Source: Clostridia bacterium
GTDB lineage: Bacteria > Bacillota > Clostridia > Christensenellales > UBA1242
Direction: 5' to 3'
DNA: 64,000 nucleotides
Assembly: GCA_017466725.1 (NCBI GenBank)
Contig: JAFTTP010000001.1
Coordinates: forward strand, 1 to 64,000
The notes beneath the pieces are model-generated. The model saw only the letters and a program-made list of their open reading frames with translations. It had not been told where the DNA came from and did no database searches. Positions 14,031 to 22,938 of this stretch are shown one piece after another; position 1 is the stretch's first letter; every line of letters starts with the position of its first letter. Both the position numbers and the translations under genes were made by a program.

Positions 14031-15020
14031 TTATTTATTCATTGCAAGGCTTATTGCCACCGCAAGCGCGACCGTAGCCCCTACAATTGGATTGTTGCCC
14101 ATACCGATAAAGCCCATCATTTCTACATGCGCTGGTACTGATGAAGAGCCTGCAAATTGAGCATCGCAGTGCATTCTGCCCATAGTGTCAGTAAGGCCAT
14201 AACTTGCTGGCCCCGCTGCCATATTATCTGGATGCAATGTTCTACCAGTTCCGCCACCTGACGCAACAGAGAAATATGTTTTTCCATTTTCGTTGCACCA
14301 CTTTTTGTAAATACCAGCAACTGGGTGTTGGAAACGTGTTGGGTTTGTTGAATTTCCTGTAATTGAAAGGTCCACATTTTCATATTTCATAATCGCTACG
14401 CCCTCTGGCACATCATAACTGCCGTAACAGCGTACTTTTGCCCTATCACCACTAGAAAATGACCTTTCTTCAACAATTTCAAGATTTCCGCTGTTATGGT
14501 CGTACTTGGTGTTTACAAAGGTAAACCCATTTATTCTTGAGATGATGTAAGCAGCATCCTTGCCAAGCCCATTAAGAACAACGTTAAGAGGTGTTTTTCT
14601 TACCTTGTTTGCACTTGTAACAATACCAATTGCCCCTTCTGCCGCAGCAAAACTCTCATGCCCAGCAAGGAAACAAAAACTTTTGTTTTTCTCATCAAGC
14701 AGCATGCTGCCAAGTCTGCCATGACCAAGCCCAATTTGACGCTCGTCAGCAACTGAGCCTTTAACGCAATATGCTTGCAAACCTTCACCTAAACAAAGTG
14801 CAATGTCTTTTGCCTCTTTAACGCCTTGCTTGATTGCAATTGCGGCGCCAAGTTGATATGCTTTAACAGCATTGTCAAAGCAAATAGGCTGAATGCCCTT
14901 TACTATTTTATCTACATCAACGCCTTTATCAAGCGCAAGTTTTTCTGCTTCTTCAAGCGATTTAATGTTGTATTTTTTTAATGTTTGTTCAATTGAAGTG
15001 ATTTTTGTTGTAACTTCCAT
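14031..15020 (-). CDS. GGGtGRT family protein
   Basis: A 329-residue protein of the conserved clostridial family named for its GGGTGRT motif, here in 'SVASGGGTGRTLHPDN' (about residues 248-263). It is rich in glycine loops ('LGEGLQAYCVKGSVADERQIGLGHGRLGSMLL', 'FLAGHESFAAAEGAIGIV') and ends in a hydrophobic 'GATVALAVAISLAM'. Biochemical function is not established to my knowledge. Its start codon overlaps the stop of the Fe-S scaffold-like gene, so the two are translationally coupled and probably act together. Membrane association through the C-terminal segment is possible but unproven. Confidence 0.8.
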   Translation of the reverse strand: MEVTTKITSIEQTLKKYNIKSLEEAEKLALDKGVDVDKIVKGIQPICFDNAVKAYQLGAAIAIKQGVKEAKDIALCLGEGLQAYCVKGSVADERQIGLGHGRLGSMLLDEKNKSFCFLAGHESFAAAEGAIGIVTSANKVRKTPLNVVLNGLGKDAAYIISRINGFTFVNTKYDHNSGNLEIVEERSFSSGDRAKVRCYGSYDVPEGVAIMKYENVDLSITGNSTNPTRFQHPVAGIYKKWCNENGKTYFSVASGGGTGRTLHPDNMAAGPASYGLTDTMGRMHCDAQFAGSSSVPAHVEMMGFIGMGNNPIVGATVALAVAISLAMNK

Positions 15021-15688
15021 TATTTCACCTCCCTTGGATCGACAAAGGTCACGCCCTCAGCAAATCTGCCATAAGTTTTAGTGGCTTTTTCAACAGCCTC
15101 TTTTGGCTCGACACCTTCACGAAGTGATTTCATAAGCGAGCCGGTTGCGACATACTCATAACCTATAATTTCACCATTTTCATCTAGTGCCTCTTTTGTA
15201 ATGTAGCCTTCTGCCAAATTCAAATATCTTGTGCCTGTTTTTGCACTTGAATAAACGGTACCAACATTGCTGTTAAGCGTTTTCCCTAAATCCTCAAGCG
15301 CTGAGCCAACTTCAAGACCATTTTCTGAAAATGCAGACTGACTTCTGCCATATACAAGTTGCAAGAAAATTTGTTTCATTGCATCGTTGATTGCATCACA
15401 AACAAGGTCTGTATTCAATGCCTCCAAAAGTGTCTTTCCTGGCAAAATTTCAGCCGCCATTGCCGCAGAATGCGTCATGCCCGAGCAGCCTATCGTTTCA
15501 ACTAATGCCTCTTTAATTATTCCGTCTTTAACGTTTAATGTAAGCTTGCAAGTGCCCTGTTGTGGTGCACATTTACCACATCCATGCGAAAAACCGCAAA
15601 CCTGATTAATCTCTTTTAATTGTACCCATTTTGCTTCTTCTGGAATAGGAGATGGGCCAAAACCTTCCATATTAATTGGACAACTCAT
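15020..15688 (-). CDS. Iron-sulfur cluster assembly scaffold-like protein
   Basis: A 222-residue protein that regularly partners GGGtGRT proteins. Cysteine-rich blocks are 'VCGFSHGCGKCAPQQGTCKLTL' (about residues 30-51) and 'ETIGCSGMTHSAAMAAEILPG' (about 63-83); the second resembles the central Cys loop of NifU/IscU-like scaffolds. It likely binds an Fe-S cluster or metal through these cysteines. Unlike the NifU-like gene at 41433 it keeps its cysteines. It lies first in a two-gene operon, and the following gene starts on its stop codon. Function is inferred from the family label only. Confidence 0.75.
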   Translation of the reverse strand: MSCPINMEGFGPSPIPEEAKWVQLKEINQVCGFSHGCGKCAPQQGTCKLTLNVKDGIIKEALVETIGCSGMTHSAAMAAEILPGKTLLEALNTDLVCDAINDAMKQIFLQLVYGRSQSAFSENGLEVGSALEDLGKTLNSNVGTVYSSAKTGTRYLNLAEGYITKEALDENGEIIGYEYVATGSLMKSLREGVEPKEAVEKATKTYGRFAEGVTFVDPREVK

Positions 15689-15765
15689 GTTTTATTCCTC
15701 CATAGTGATATTTTAGCCAAAACAATGCAAAAAACAAAATAAAATCAACTAATTGCAAGCGAAAA

Positions 15766-15795
15766 CAAAAAAACTCCTATTTTTAGGAGTTTTTC
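15766..15795 (-). terminator. Terminator after the 572-residue gene
   Basis: ACTCCTA, TTTT, TAGGAGT flanked by A and T runs. It separates the upstream gene ending at 15796 from the scaffold/GGGtGRT pair. Confidence 0.8.
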
Positions 15796-17487
15796 TTATA
15801 TTCCGCTTTCACTTTCATCTTCGTCATCTATATCATCATTATTAATCATGCTGGCTTTTGCAACATCACTAGCATCCTTTGAACTAACACAATATTTTGC
15901 AGGCGTTTGTGTATTGTATACATTATTATCCAATGGTCTGAATAAAGATTTAGTCAAGTAATATTTACTTAAGTCAATTGCATCTACACCTTCTGTAACG
16001 AGTTTTTCATAATCTCCATCGTATGTAAAGCCACACTTCTTTAAAGTATTTTTAATAAATTCTGCCAATCTTGAAACATCTACATTTTCTGGATTATCAT
16101 TCATAGTCCTTAAATAAACTGAATGATTAATTGATGTTAAGCGCTTAATCAAAAGATACCTAAACATAGGATTGGCTTTTGACATTTCAATTCGCCACGT
16201 TGTCGATAAAAATTTATCTGGCGAAAGTTTGCTTATATTTTCTTCGCCCTTTTGCAATGCCTTGGCATTTGAAAGCACATCAATTGGCTGATCTTGAACA
16301 AACTTTATAATTCTCTCTTTACCATCCAATCTTGGAATTCTAAATTCAATCTCACCCTCTTTAACCTTTACTCTGTATTTATAATGACTGTCTTCCATTT
16401 GATAAAGCGCATCACCATTCGCCATCTCTTCTCTATTCAAAGTTTTAGTGATGACTTCAAACAAAAATGCTTCTGAAGGTAAGGTAAAATTTGAATCATA
16501 CTCATTACTTTTTGCCTTTAAAATATCTTCAGCACTTGTAGCGCCCATACCAATAGAAAAATTGTAAATTCCGGTTTTAACTTGATTATCACGATTAATA
16601 AGGCTGCAGAGTTTTATATAGCGATCTCTATCAATCTTTCTTACAAAATCTTGAATATTCCCCGCTTCAACAATATCAACAAATCCACGAACCGCATATG
16701 TTGGGATGCCATTTTGGTCATCACAAGCATAATATTCTTCATCAATCATATCTTCGTGTTTTATATGACGTAATGGCACAATATAATAAAATCCGTTGCT
16801 TGATTGCCCTATTATAAGGCAAGGACGCCTCACGCCGCCACCAAATTCCGCACTATTTCTTAAAGGCAAAATCACATTATATACACTACCAAAATCTATT
16901 TTCTCTCTACTATGATCAAATTTATTGTATTTTGGATACATGAACGCAAAATGATGTTCCACATGTCTAATAGGTTCATACGTTGTTTCCCTTTCCATTC
17001 TTCCATAAAGAGTAGCAGCCCACACTTTTCCTTCCTCATTTGCAGATTGTTCATGTATTGAACGAGCAATTGCCCGTGCACGCTCTTCAAAATGCTCTTT
17101 ATGCTTTTCAAGATAACTTTCTTTAAATGTTTCCCTAAAGCATCTTTCAATAATTTCTACACTTTGGTAATAGTCTAAAAACGCGGTATATTTCCCCATT
17201 TCATCTTTAACATTTTCAATGATATTCAGCAAATTTATCCCATATATAACTTTCGTCTCTCCTTCTGGATATTCAAGCTTAAAGTCTAATCTTTCATCTT
17301 CCTCAGTATAGTCAGCAAAAACAAATTTTCTAGGATAATTATACCTTTCCTCATTCAATTCAAAAACAAATCGAGAACCATTAATATATTCTCCATCCGG
17401 ACGTTCTGCCCCAACTAAAGTATAAAACGGCATCTGCTGTTGGATTGCTTTTTCAACTAGTTCATTTGTTATTCTTCTTCGTTTCAT
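15796..17487 (-). CDS. Large hypothetical protein with a PemK/MazF-like segment
   Basis: 563 residues from the ATG at 17487, chosen because AGAGGTG lies just before it; an in-frame ATG at 17514 lacks a site. I do not recognise the whole protein. About residues 205-240, 'DFGSVYNVILPLRNSAEFGGGVRRPCLIIGQSSNGFYYIVPL' resembles the start of a PemK/MazF beta-barrel (G-x-V/I-Y then RPCLII), but without the rest of the toxin motif set. The N-terminal third is charged and helical, and the C-terminus is acidic (about 'NNDDIDDEDESESGI'). No signal or membrane segments. It is monocistronic, divergent from ung. It may be an RNA-binding or toxin-neutralising protein; this is speculative. Confidence 0.65.
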   Translation of the reverse strand: MKRRRITNELVEKAIQQQMPFYTLVGAERPDGEYINGSRFVFELNEERYNYPRKFVFADYTEEDERLDFKLEYPEGETKVIYGINLLNIIENVKDEMGKYTAFLDYYQSVEIIERCFRETFKESYLEKHKEHFEERARAIARSIHEQSANEEGKVWAATLYGRMERETTYEPIRHVEHHFAFMYPKYNKFDHSREKIDFGSVYNVILPLRNSAEFGGGVRRPCLIIGQSSNGFYYIVPLRHIKHEDMIDEEYYACDDQNGIPTYAVRGFVDIVEAGNIQDFVRKIDRDRYIKLCSLINRDNQVKTGIYNFSIGMGATSAEDILKAKSNEYDSNFTLPSEAFLFEVITKTLNREEMANGDALYQMEDSHYKYRVKVKEGEIEFRIPRLDGKERIIKFVQDQPIDVLSNAKALQKGEENISKLSPDKFLSTTWRIEMSKANPMFRYLLIKRLTSINHSVYLRTMNDNPENVDVSRLAEFIKNTLKKCGFTYDGDYEKLVTEGVDAIDLSKYYLTKSLFRPLDNNVYNTQTPAKYCVSSKDASDVAKASMINNDDIDDEDESESGI

Positions 17488-17575
17488 TTTCACCTCTATA
17501 AAATATTTTAACATAATGTTGTCATTTTTTCAATAGTTTGTTGCAAAATATAACAAGTTTTATTATAATTAAAGC

Positions 17576-18235
17576 ATGATACAATTAAGAAGAAGTTGGT
17601 TTGATTTATTAAAACCAGAATTTGACAAACAATACTTTAAATCGTTGCAAGCTTTTTTAGAGGACGAATACGCCCATTACGAAATTTATCCTGCACAGGA
17701 TAAAATTTTCAACGCACTCAATCATGTTGCGCTTGACAAAATTAAAGTTGTCATCATTGGTCAAGACCCTTATCACGAGCCTGGACAGGCGCAAGGGCTT
17801 TCGTTCTCGGTGCCGGACAACTTTCCTCTTCCACCTTCACTTGTCAACATTTTCAAAGAGATTGAAAGTGACCTAAATATAAAATGCAATACAAGTGGAA
17901 ATTTAGAGCGTTGGGCAAAACAAGGCGTACTTTTGTTAAACACTGTTCTGACTGTACGTAAAGGACAAGCAAACTCTCATAAAGATAAAGGCTGGGAGAC
18001 GTTAACAAGAAAAATCATTGAACTTGTTGGCGCAAGAAAAGAACCAATTGCGTTTCTGCTTTGGGGCTCTTATGCACAAAGTTACGCGCCACTGATACAA
18101 AATCAACATCTTATATTAAAATCGCCACACCCAAGTCCACTTTCTTCTTATCGCGGATTTTTCGGCTGCAAACACTTTTCAAAATGCAACAACTTTTTAT
18201 CGGCCAACGGGCAACAAACTATTGATTGGCATTAA
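17576..18235 (+). CDS. ung: Uracil-DNA glycosylase, family 1
   Basis: A 219-residue UNG that removes uracil from DNA. The motifs are complete: the water-activating loop 'IGQDPYHEPGQAQGLSFSV' (about residues 60-78), the uracil-specificity segment 'LLLNTVLTVRKGQANSH' (about 119-135), 'FLLWGSYAQ' and the DNA-intercalation loop 'SPHPSPLSSYRGFFGCKHFSKCN' near the end. Length is normal. It is monocistronic, ending at a strong terminator. Confidence 0.96.
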   Translation: MIQLRRSWFDLLKPEFDKQYFKSLQAFLEDEYAHYEIYPAQDKIFNALNHVALDKIKVVIIGQDPYHEPGQAQGLSFSVPDNFPLPPSLVNIFKEIESDLNIKCNTSGNLERWAKQGVLLLNTVLTVRKGQANSHKDKGWETLTRKIIELVGARKEPIAFLLWGSYAQSYAPLIQNQHLILKSPHPSPLSSYRGFFGCKHFSKCNNFLSANGQQTIDWH

Positions 18236-18262
18236 AAAAGCAGGTTTCACACCTGCTTTTAT
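18236..18262 (+). terminator. Terminator of ung
   Basis: AAAAGCAGGT (18236-18245), TTCAC, ACCTGCTTTT (18251-18260). It also serves the convergent gene ending at 18280. Confidence 0.85.
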
Positions 18263-18279
18263 TTTACGAAAAGTTTATT

Positions 18280-19458
18280 CTAGTTTTCTGCTTTAGCCTT
18301 TTCAATTGCTGCCTGCAATGCTTTGATTTCTTCTTTAAGATCGTTATTTTTATTTACAAGAAGATTATAAATTTGTTCAAGAAGTGGATATCTTTCTTTG
18401 TTGTTGTTCATCACTTCATGGCAGTGTTGAACTGAAAGTTTAAGTCCATCAAGAAGGTCAAGATCTTCTGCCAACTTCTTTGCCTTTTCTTCATCAATAT
18501 CAGAATAATTATTTACACCATAAAGCATAACTTTTTGTTTAGCAACAAGTGCCTCTTTTCTACGAAGTTTGTTTTCATCTTTTTCAAGTGTTTTCTTTAC
18601 TTTTCTAAGAGGGATATACTCTTTTTTGCATCTTCTAAGTTCTTTTTCGTTTGATTTTAATCTTTCTTGAGCAAGCGCAAGTTTTTCTTCAAGTTCAGCT
18701 AAGTTTCCAATAACTGGTCTTACAATTGCTGCTGGCTGCTGTGCTACAGCGGTTGGCGCTGGAGCTGCAACTGGCTCTTGTTTTTCTTCAACTTCTGCCT
18801 CTTCTTCTGCAGCATTTTCTTCTTCAGTTTCGGTCTCTTCTTCCTCAACTGGTGCAGATTCTTCTGTTTCCTCTTCTGCTGTTTCAGTTTCTTCTTCTGT
18901 TTCGTCAAGGTCAAGCGATTCTTCCTCTTCATCAGCGTTTTCTTGCTTAATTCTTGCAAGTTTTTCCATCAATTCTTTTCTACGCTGTGCAATATAATCA
19001 GCAATGTCGTCAACTTCTTCCTCTTCTTCCTCTTCTTCTACATCTTCAGTATCATCAACTTCAGTTTCTTCTTCGACGTCTTCAACTTGTGCTTCTTCCG
19101 CTGCCTCGTTGATTTCTGAAATTTCTTCAGCCTCTTCAACCTCTGAAATTTCTTCTTCCACAGCTTTTGCTTCTTGTTCAAGCTTTTCTTCTTCCTCTGG
19201 GTTGTAAGCTTCAACCATGCCGCCATTAAGAAGAACAGATGCTATAGCTGGGTTCTTTTTCAACTCTTCTGCGTTTGGAAGAGCGTTAAGTCTTTCTTGC
19301 AAAGCTTTTGTTTGTTCATTTTGTTTTTCGCTGATAAGTCTTTCATCTCTTTTACCCTTAGTTGCCATGCTCATAAGCAGGTCTCCTAAGAAATAAAGCA
19401 AAAAGCCTCCTGCGACAATAATTCCAAGAATAATTACAACTAATTCTAACATTCCCAT
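18280..19458 (-). CDS. Membrane-anchored acidic coiled-coil protein
   Basis: A 392-residue protein with one N-terminal membrane segment ('LELVVIILGIIVAGGFLLYFLGDLLM', about residues 4-29), then a basic patch. A very acidic, low-complexity region follows (about residues 85-235, dominated by Glu with Asp, Ala, Thr and Val). The C-terminal coiled coil is basic ('LAELEEKLALAQERLKSNEKELRRCKKEYIPLRKVKKTLEKDENKLRRKEA'). The family was not recognised. The layout (single TM, long Glu-rich spacer, coiled coil) suggests a cytoplasm-facing scaffold at the membrane, somewhat like EzrA-type or division-associated proteins, without real homology evidence. Serine- and leucine-rich frames on the other strand are shadows of the Glu repeats. 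Confidence 0.75.
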   Translation of the reverse strand: MGMLELVVIILGIIVAGGFLLYFLGDLLMSMATKGKRDERLISEKQNEQTKALQERLNALPNAEELKKNPAIASVLLNGGMVEAYNPEEEEKLEQEAKAVEEEISEVEEAEEISEINEAAEEAQVEDVEEETEVDDTEDVEEEEEEEEVDDIADYIAQRRKELMEKLARIKQENADEEEESLDLDETEEETETAEEETEESAPVEEEETETEEENAAEEEAEVEEKQEPVAAPAPTAVAQQPAAIVRPVIGNLAELEEKLALAQERLKSNEKELRRCKKEYIPLRKVKKTLEKDENKLRRKEALVAKQKVMLYGVNNYSDIDEEKAKKLAEDLDLLDGLKLSVQHCHEVMNNNKERYPLLEQIYNLLVNKNNDLKEEIKALQAAIEKAKAEN

Positions 19459-19491
19459 AAATTCACTTCCTTTTGTTTTGTTTTGACATTT

Positions 19492-19891
19492 TGGTGGAGA
19501 CGGCGGGAATTGAACCCGCTTCCGAAAAACTTGCTTAAAACCTTTCTACACGTTTAGTTTATGCTTGATGTTCGTTGAAAGTACAGCCATAAACAACTTT
19601 CTTTCAACTATTCTTTTTGATTTAGCAAATCTTACAAAGACAAACTCAGAATTGCCAGAGCGCTTAAAATGATCCCCAATTAAAAGTTAGCGAGCCTTTT
19701 AGTGGAGAGGTCGAAAATCTTAATCGACCAGAATTTTTGTCCGTCTTAAGAACTTAAGCTGCGCAAGCGGCAGTGTTCATACGAACTACGTTATTGTTTG
19801 CGTTTATTTGCAATTTGTGATTTTTAGGTGTCAACTCACCACGTGCTTTATATTTCAGCCAACCATTTCCCGTCGAAACCAAAGCGCCCCC
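19492..19891 (-). ncRNA. ssrA: Transfer-messenger RNA (tmRNA)
   Basis: The tRNA-like ends match: 5' GGGGGCG (19891-19885) pairs with CGTCTCC before A and CCA (end 19492), and the T arm GCGGGTTCAATTCCCGC is present. The 5' part has the usual GGTTTCGACGGG. The resume codon GCA is at 19801-19799, and the tag reads ANNNVVRMNTAACAA, then TAA (19756-19754). The tag ends in ACAA where most bacteria have ALAA or AVAA. The 5' end lies only six bases after the smpB stop and no clear promoter fits just upstream, so it may be processed from the smpB transcript. Confidence 0.93.
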
Positions 19892-19897
19892 AATTAC

Positions 19898-20341
19898 TTA
19901 AGCGTCTTTGATTGCCCTACTAATGTCCCTTTGAATTGCTTTTTCTTTTAGGGCATTTCTTTTGTCATAAAGTTTTTTACCTTTTGCCAAAGCAATTTCA
20001 ACTTTAGCCTTGCCGTTTGAGATATAAACTTTTGTTGGTACAATTGAAAAGCCTTTTTCCATAATCTTACGTTCCAGCTTAGCAATCTCAACCTTATGCA
20101 AAAGCAATTTTCTTGTCCGCTTACACGCGCTGTCGGTTTGTGGGCAATCTGGCAGTGGTGCTATATAACAATTTTTAAGGAAAGCTTCACCATTTTTTAT
20201 GGTAACAAAGCTATCGCTTAAATTGATTTTACCACCACTTACCGATTTAATCTCACCACCTTCAAGCACAATGCCAGCTTCAAGACAGTCTGAAATGAAG
20301 AAGTTGTGATATGCTTTTTTATTGTTTGTAATAATCTTCAT
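19898..20341 (-). CDS. smpB: SsrA-binding protein SmpB
   Basis: 147 residues from the ATG at 20341, which has AGGAGAC upstream; a longer frame to 20389 has none. The beta-barrel core 'AYHNFFISDCLEAGIVLEGGEIKSVSGGKINLSDSFVTIKNGEAFL' and 'IAPLPDCPQTDSACKRTRKLLLHKVEI' match SmpB. The basic tail 'LAKGKKLYDKRNALKEKAIQRDISRAI' is the part that enters the ribosomal mRNA channel. It partners tmRNA in rescue of stalled ribosomes. The order secG-rnr-smpB-ssrA is the classic Gram-positive layout. Confidence 0.95.
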   Translation of the reverse strand: MKIITNNKKAYHNFFISDCLEAGIVLEGGEIKSVSGGKINLSDSFVTIKNGEAFLKNCYIAPLPDCPQTDSACKRTRKLLLHKVEIAKLERKIMEKGFSIVPTKVYISNGKAKVEIALAKGKKLYDKRNALKEKAIQRDISRAIKDA

Positions 20342-20476
20342 CTCGTCTCCTATATTATAACACCCAACAACTTCTTTTTCAATACCCAAATATAATTTTT
20401 TTTAAAAAAATTAATATTTTTTGCGTTTTTTAAGTGTTTTTTCGACTTTTATTTGCATTTTTAATGTTTTTTTCGC

Positions 20477-22591
20477 TTATTTTACTGTTTTGCGCCTTTC
20501 AATAAATCTTTCAAAGGCAAAGTCAATCTTACGAGTATATATGTTTGATGAAATCAATTTGACCTCAACTTTATCGCCCACACCGAAGGACATTTTTTGC
20601 CCTTTAAGCTTAAGTTGCTTTTCTAAAAGCAAAAATCCATCATCTGGCAGGTCTTCAATTCTAATTAATCCTTCAACTGTATTTTCAAGTTCAACAAACA
20701 CGCCAAAGTTTGTAACAGATGAAATAACCCCCTCAAAGTTTTCGCCCACTCTATCTTTCATAAGATATGCTTTCCAAAGATCGTCAACTTCGCGTTCAGT
20801 TTTGTCAGCATTTCGCTCTGTCAAACTTGATTGCTCGCCAGCTTCAAAAGTAAACTGTTCAAGTTCGTCAATTCTTTGTCCGCCAAGACGCCCTTTATGC
20901 AAGCACTCCTTAATAATTCTGTGAATAGTAAGGTCTGGATATCTTCGAATAGGCGATGTAAAATGACAATAGTATTCAAGTGCAAGCCCAAAGTGACCTC
21001 TGCACTCGTTCATATATTTTGCCTTTTGCATTGATCTTAAAATCACTTTATTCACGGTTTCAGTGAAAGGTTGATCATCAGTAAGCGCAAGCACTTCTTG
21101 ATAAAATTTTGGTGTGATATTGTCAGGAATTTTTGGCGTTTTGACACCAAGCCCCTTCAAATATTCCATCACTGAAATTACTTTTTCTTTGCGAGGACTT
21201 TCATGCACACGATATACAAAAGGTATGTCGTTGTCGCAAAATTCTTTTGCAACAGTTTGATTTGCAATAACCATAAAGTCTTCAATCAATCTGTGTGCGT
21301 CATTTCGTTCTCTCTTTTCAAAGTCTACAGCCATGCCATTTTCATCAAAAACAAACTGTACCTCTGGTATTTCAAAATCTAAACTTCCATTTGCCTTGTT
21401 TTTGGCTTGAATTTTCTTAGAAAGCTCAAGCATAATAAGAAGTTGCTCTTTAACGCTTTCTGTTTTTTCGTCTGTTTCTTTGCCATCAAATAATTTTTGT
21501 ACATCTGTATAATTCAGCCTCGCTTTGCTTTTAATTACACTTTCAAAAATCTCGTGAGAGCGTACATAACCATTTTCATCAATCATCATCTGGCATGTAA
21601 GGGCCAATCTTTCAACGCCCTCATTAAGCGAGCAAATGCCATTGGAAAGCTCTTTAGGCAGCATTGGCAATACGCTTGTAGGGAAATACACACTTGTGCC
21701 GCGATTGTAAGCCTCTTCGTCAAGCGCACTTTCATATTTTACATATTCGCCAACGTCGGCAATATGCACGCCAAGTTTATATCCATTTACAGTCCTTTCA
21801 ATAGAAATTGCGTCATCAAGGTCTTTGGCATCCAGCCCATCAATTGTAAATAAAACTTCTTCCGTCAAATCGCGTCTGCCTTGTTTTTGGCTTGCTTGCA
21901 CCTTTTGAGGAATTTTCTTTGCCTCTGCTAACACATGCTCTGGGAAAGTTTCAAAAAGTCCATGGTCGCGAATTATTGCAAGCTCACATGCTTTTACGTC
22001 ATCACTTTTACCAAGCACCTCAATCACCCTACCAGAAATGCTGACCTGATTGCGTTGAAGTTTTACCACAACCTTGTCATTTTCTTGTACTTTAAGCCCA
22101 CCATTTGTAAGTTTTATTTTAAATGGAATGCGATTGTTGTCTGGATCTACAAAATAATTTCTTCCAATTTTTTCAACAACGCCGGTAAGATGTTCAACCT
22201 CTCTATAAACTTTTACAATCTGACCATCCCTACCTTCATCTGTGTTTGACAAAAGTTTAACAATAACTTTGTCGCCGTCAATTGCGCCGCCGCACATATT
22301 TGCAGGTATGAATATATCATCTTCATCGCTGTTTGGCGTTTCACAAAAACCAAAACCTTTTGCGTTGCCAATAAAGTTTGCCTTTACATAGCCTCGGGAT
22401 GGCACTGTAACATATTTGCCCCTATTCACTTCAAAAATAAGGCCTTCTTTCATTAATTTATCAAAATCTTTCTTAACTTCTTCCATTGGAATTGAATAAG
22501 TTTCTGATATAAAAGAAAAAAGATTGCCAAGCCCAGTAAAGGCTAAGCCATCTTTTTCAAGTAAAGTTAAAATCTTAGTTTTTGCCTGCAT
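20477..22591 (-). CDS. rnr: Ribonuclease R
   Basis: A 704-residue 3'-5' exoribonuclease. In order: a winged-helix N-terminal region, cold-shock OB domains ('GFGFCETPNSDEDDIFIPANMCGGAIDGD', about 76-104), the RNB catalytic domain with the four aspartates in 'TIDGLDAKDLDDAIS' (about 248-262), 'PYVYRVHE'-type and 'TSPIRRYPDL' RNB blocks, and a C-terminal S1 domain ('GENFEGVISSVTNFGVFVELENTVEGL'). RNase R degrades structured RNA and tmRNA-tagged mRNA, in line with its neighbours smpB and ssrA. The stop at 20477-20479 is followed in frame by 21 more sense codons coding a Lys-rich stretch of the kind normally found at RNase R C-termini. It overlaps secG by one base. Confidence 0.95.
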   Translation of the reverse strand: MQAKTKILTLLEKDGLAFTGLGNLFSFISETYSIPMEEVKKDFDKLMKEGLIFEVNRGKYVTVPSRGYVKANFIGNAKGFGFCETPNSDEDDIFIPANMCGGAIDGDKVIVKLLSNTDEGRDGQIVKVYREVEHLTGVVEKIGRNYFVDPDNNRIPFKIKLTNGGLKVQENDKVVVKLQRNQVSISGRVIEVLGKSDDVKACELAIIRDHGLFETFPEHVLAEAKKIPQKVQASQKQGRRDLTEEVLFTIDGLDAKDLDDAISIERTVNGYKLGVHIADVGEYVKYESALDEEAYNRGTSVYFPTSVLPMLPKELSNGICSLNEGVERLALTCQMMIDENGYVRSHEIFESVIKSKARLNYTDVQKLFDGKETDEKTESVKEQLLIMLELSKKIQAKNKANGSLDFEIPEVQFVFDENGMAVDFEKRERNDAHRLIEDFMVIANQTVAKEFCDNDIPFVYRVHESPRKEKVISVMEYLKGLGVKTPKIPDNITPKFYQEVLALTDDQPFTETVNKVILRSMQKAKYMNECRGHFGLALEYYCHFTSPIRRYPDLTIHRIIKECLHKGRLGGQRIDELEQFTFEAGEQSSLTERNADKTEREVDDLWKAYLMKDRVGENFEGVISSVTNFGVFVELENTVEGLIRIEDLPDDGFLLLEKQLKLKGQKMSFGVGDKVEVKLISSNIYTRKIDFAFERFIERRKTVK

Positions 22592-22926
22592 TAAGCGCCA
22601 GCCCCAGTGTTAGCATTGCCTGCATCTGAACCAAACAGTGTGCATAAGAATGCAATTACACAGACAAGAATGATAACAGCCATTGCAATGGTAATTCTTT
22701 TTAAAATTACATCTCTTGATGCGCCCTTGTTTTGTGAGTAATAACTTTCTTGTTTAGCACCAGTAAATGCATCTAAACTGTTGTCAGAACTGTTTGCTTG
22801 CAAAAGTGTTGTAATAACCAAAACAATTGCGGCTGCAATAATTATGCCGAATAATACATAACGAATAATTTCTAAACCTTTTGTAAGAAAGTCGTTTGTT
22901 TGTGTTGCAAGTAATAATGAATTCAT
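22591..22926 (-). CDS. secG: Preprotein translocase subunit SecG
   Basis: A 111-residue small membrane protein with two transmembrane segments ('YVLFGIIIAAAIVLVITTLLQ', about 23-43, and 'ITIAMAVIILVCVIAFLCTLF', about 78-98). Between them the 'NSLDAFTGAKQESYYSQNKGAS' loop is SecG-like (family G..e..fg..k.rg). It stimulates SecYEG translocation. Its place directly upstream of rnr is conserved in Firmicutes. Confidence 0.85.
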   Translation of the reverse strand: MNSLLLATQTNDFLTKGLEIIRYVLFGIIIAAAIVLVITTLLQANSSDNSLDAFTGAKQESYYSQNKGASRDVILKRITIAMAVIILVCVIAFLCTLFGSDAGNANTGAGA

Positions 22927-22938
22927 CTTTTCTCTCCT

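Noticed and set aside
18726-19389. Leu-, Ser- and Phe-rich frames on the plus strand
   Set aside because: They mirror the Glu-rich repeat of the minus-strand gene and have no start signals.
20401-20475. Phased T tracts as an intrinsically bent DNA element
   Set aside because: The tracts are better explained as AAA lysine codons of the in-frame tail of rnr, although bending may be a side effect.
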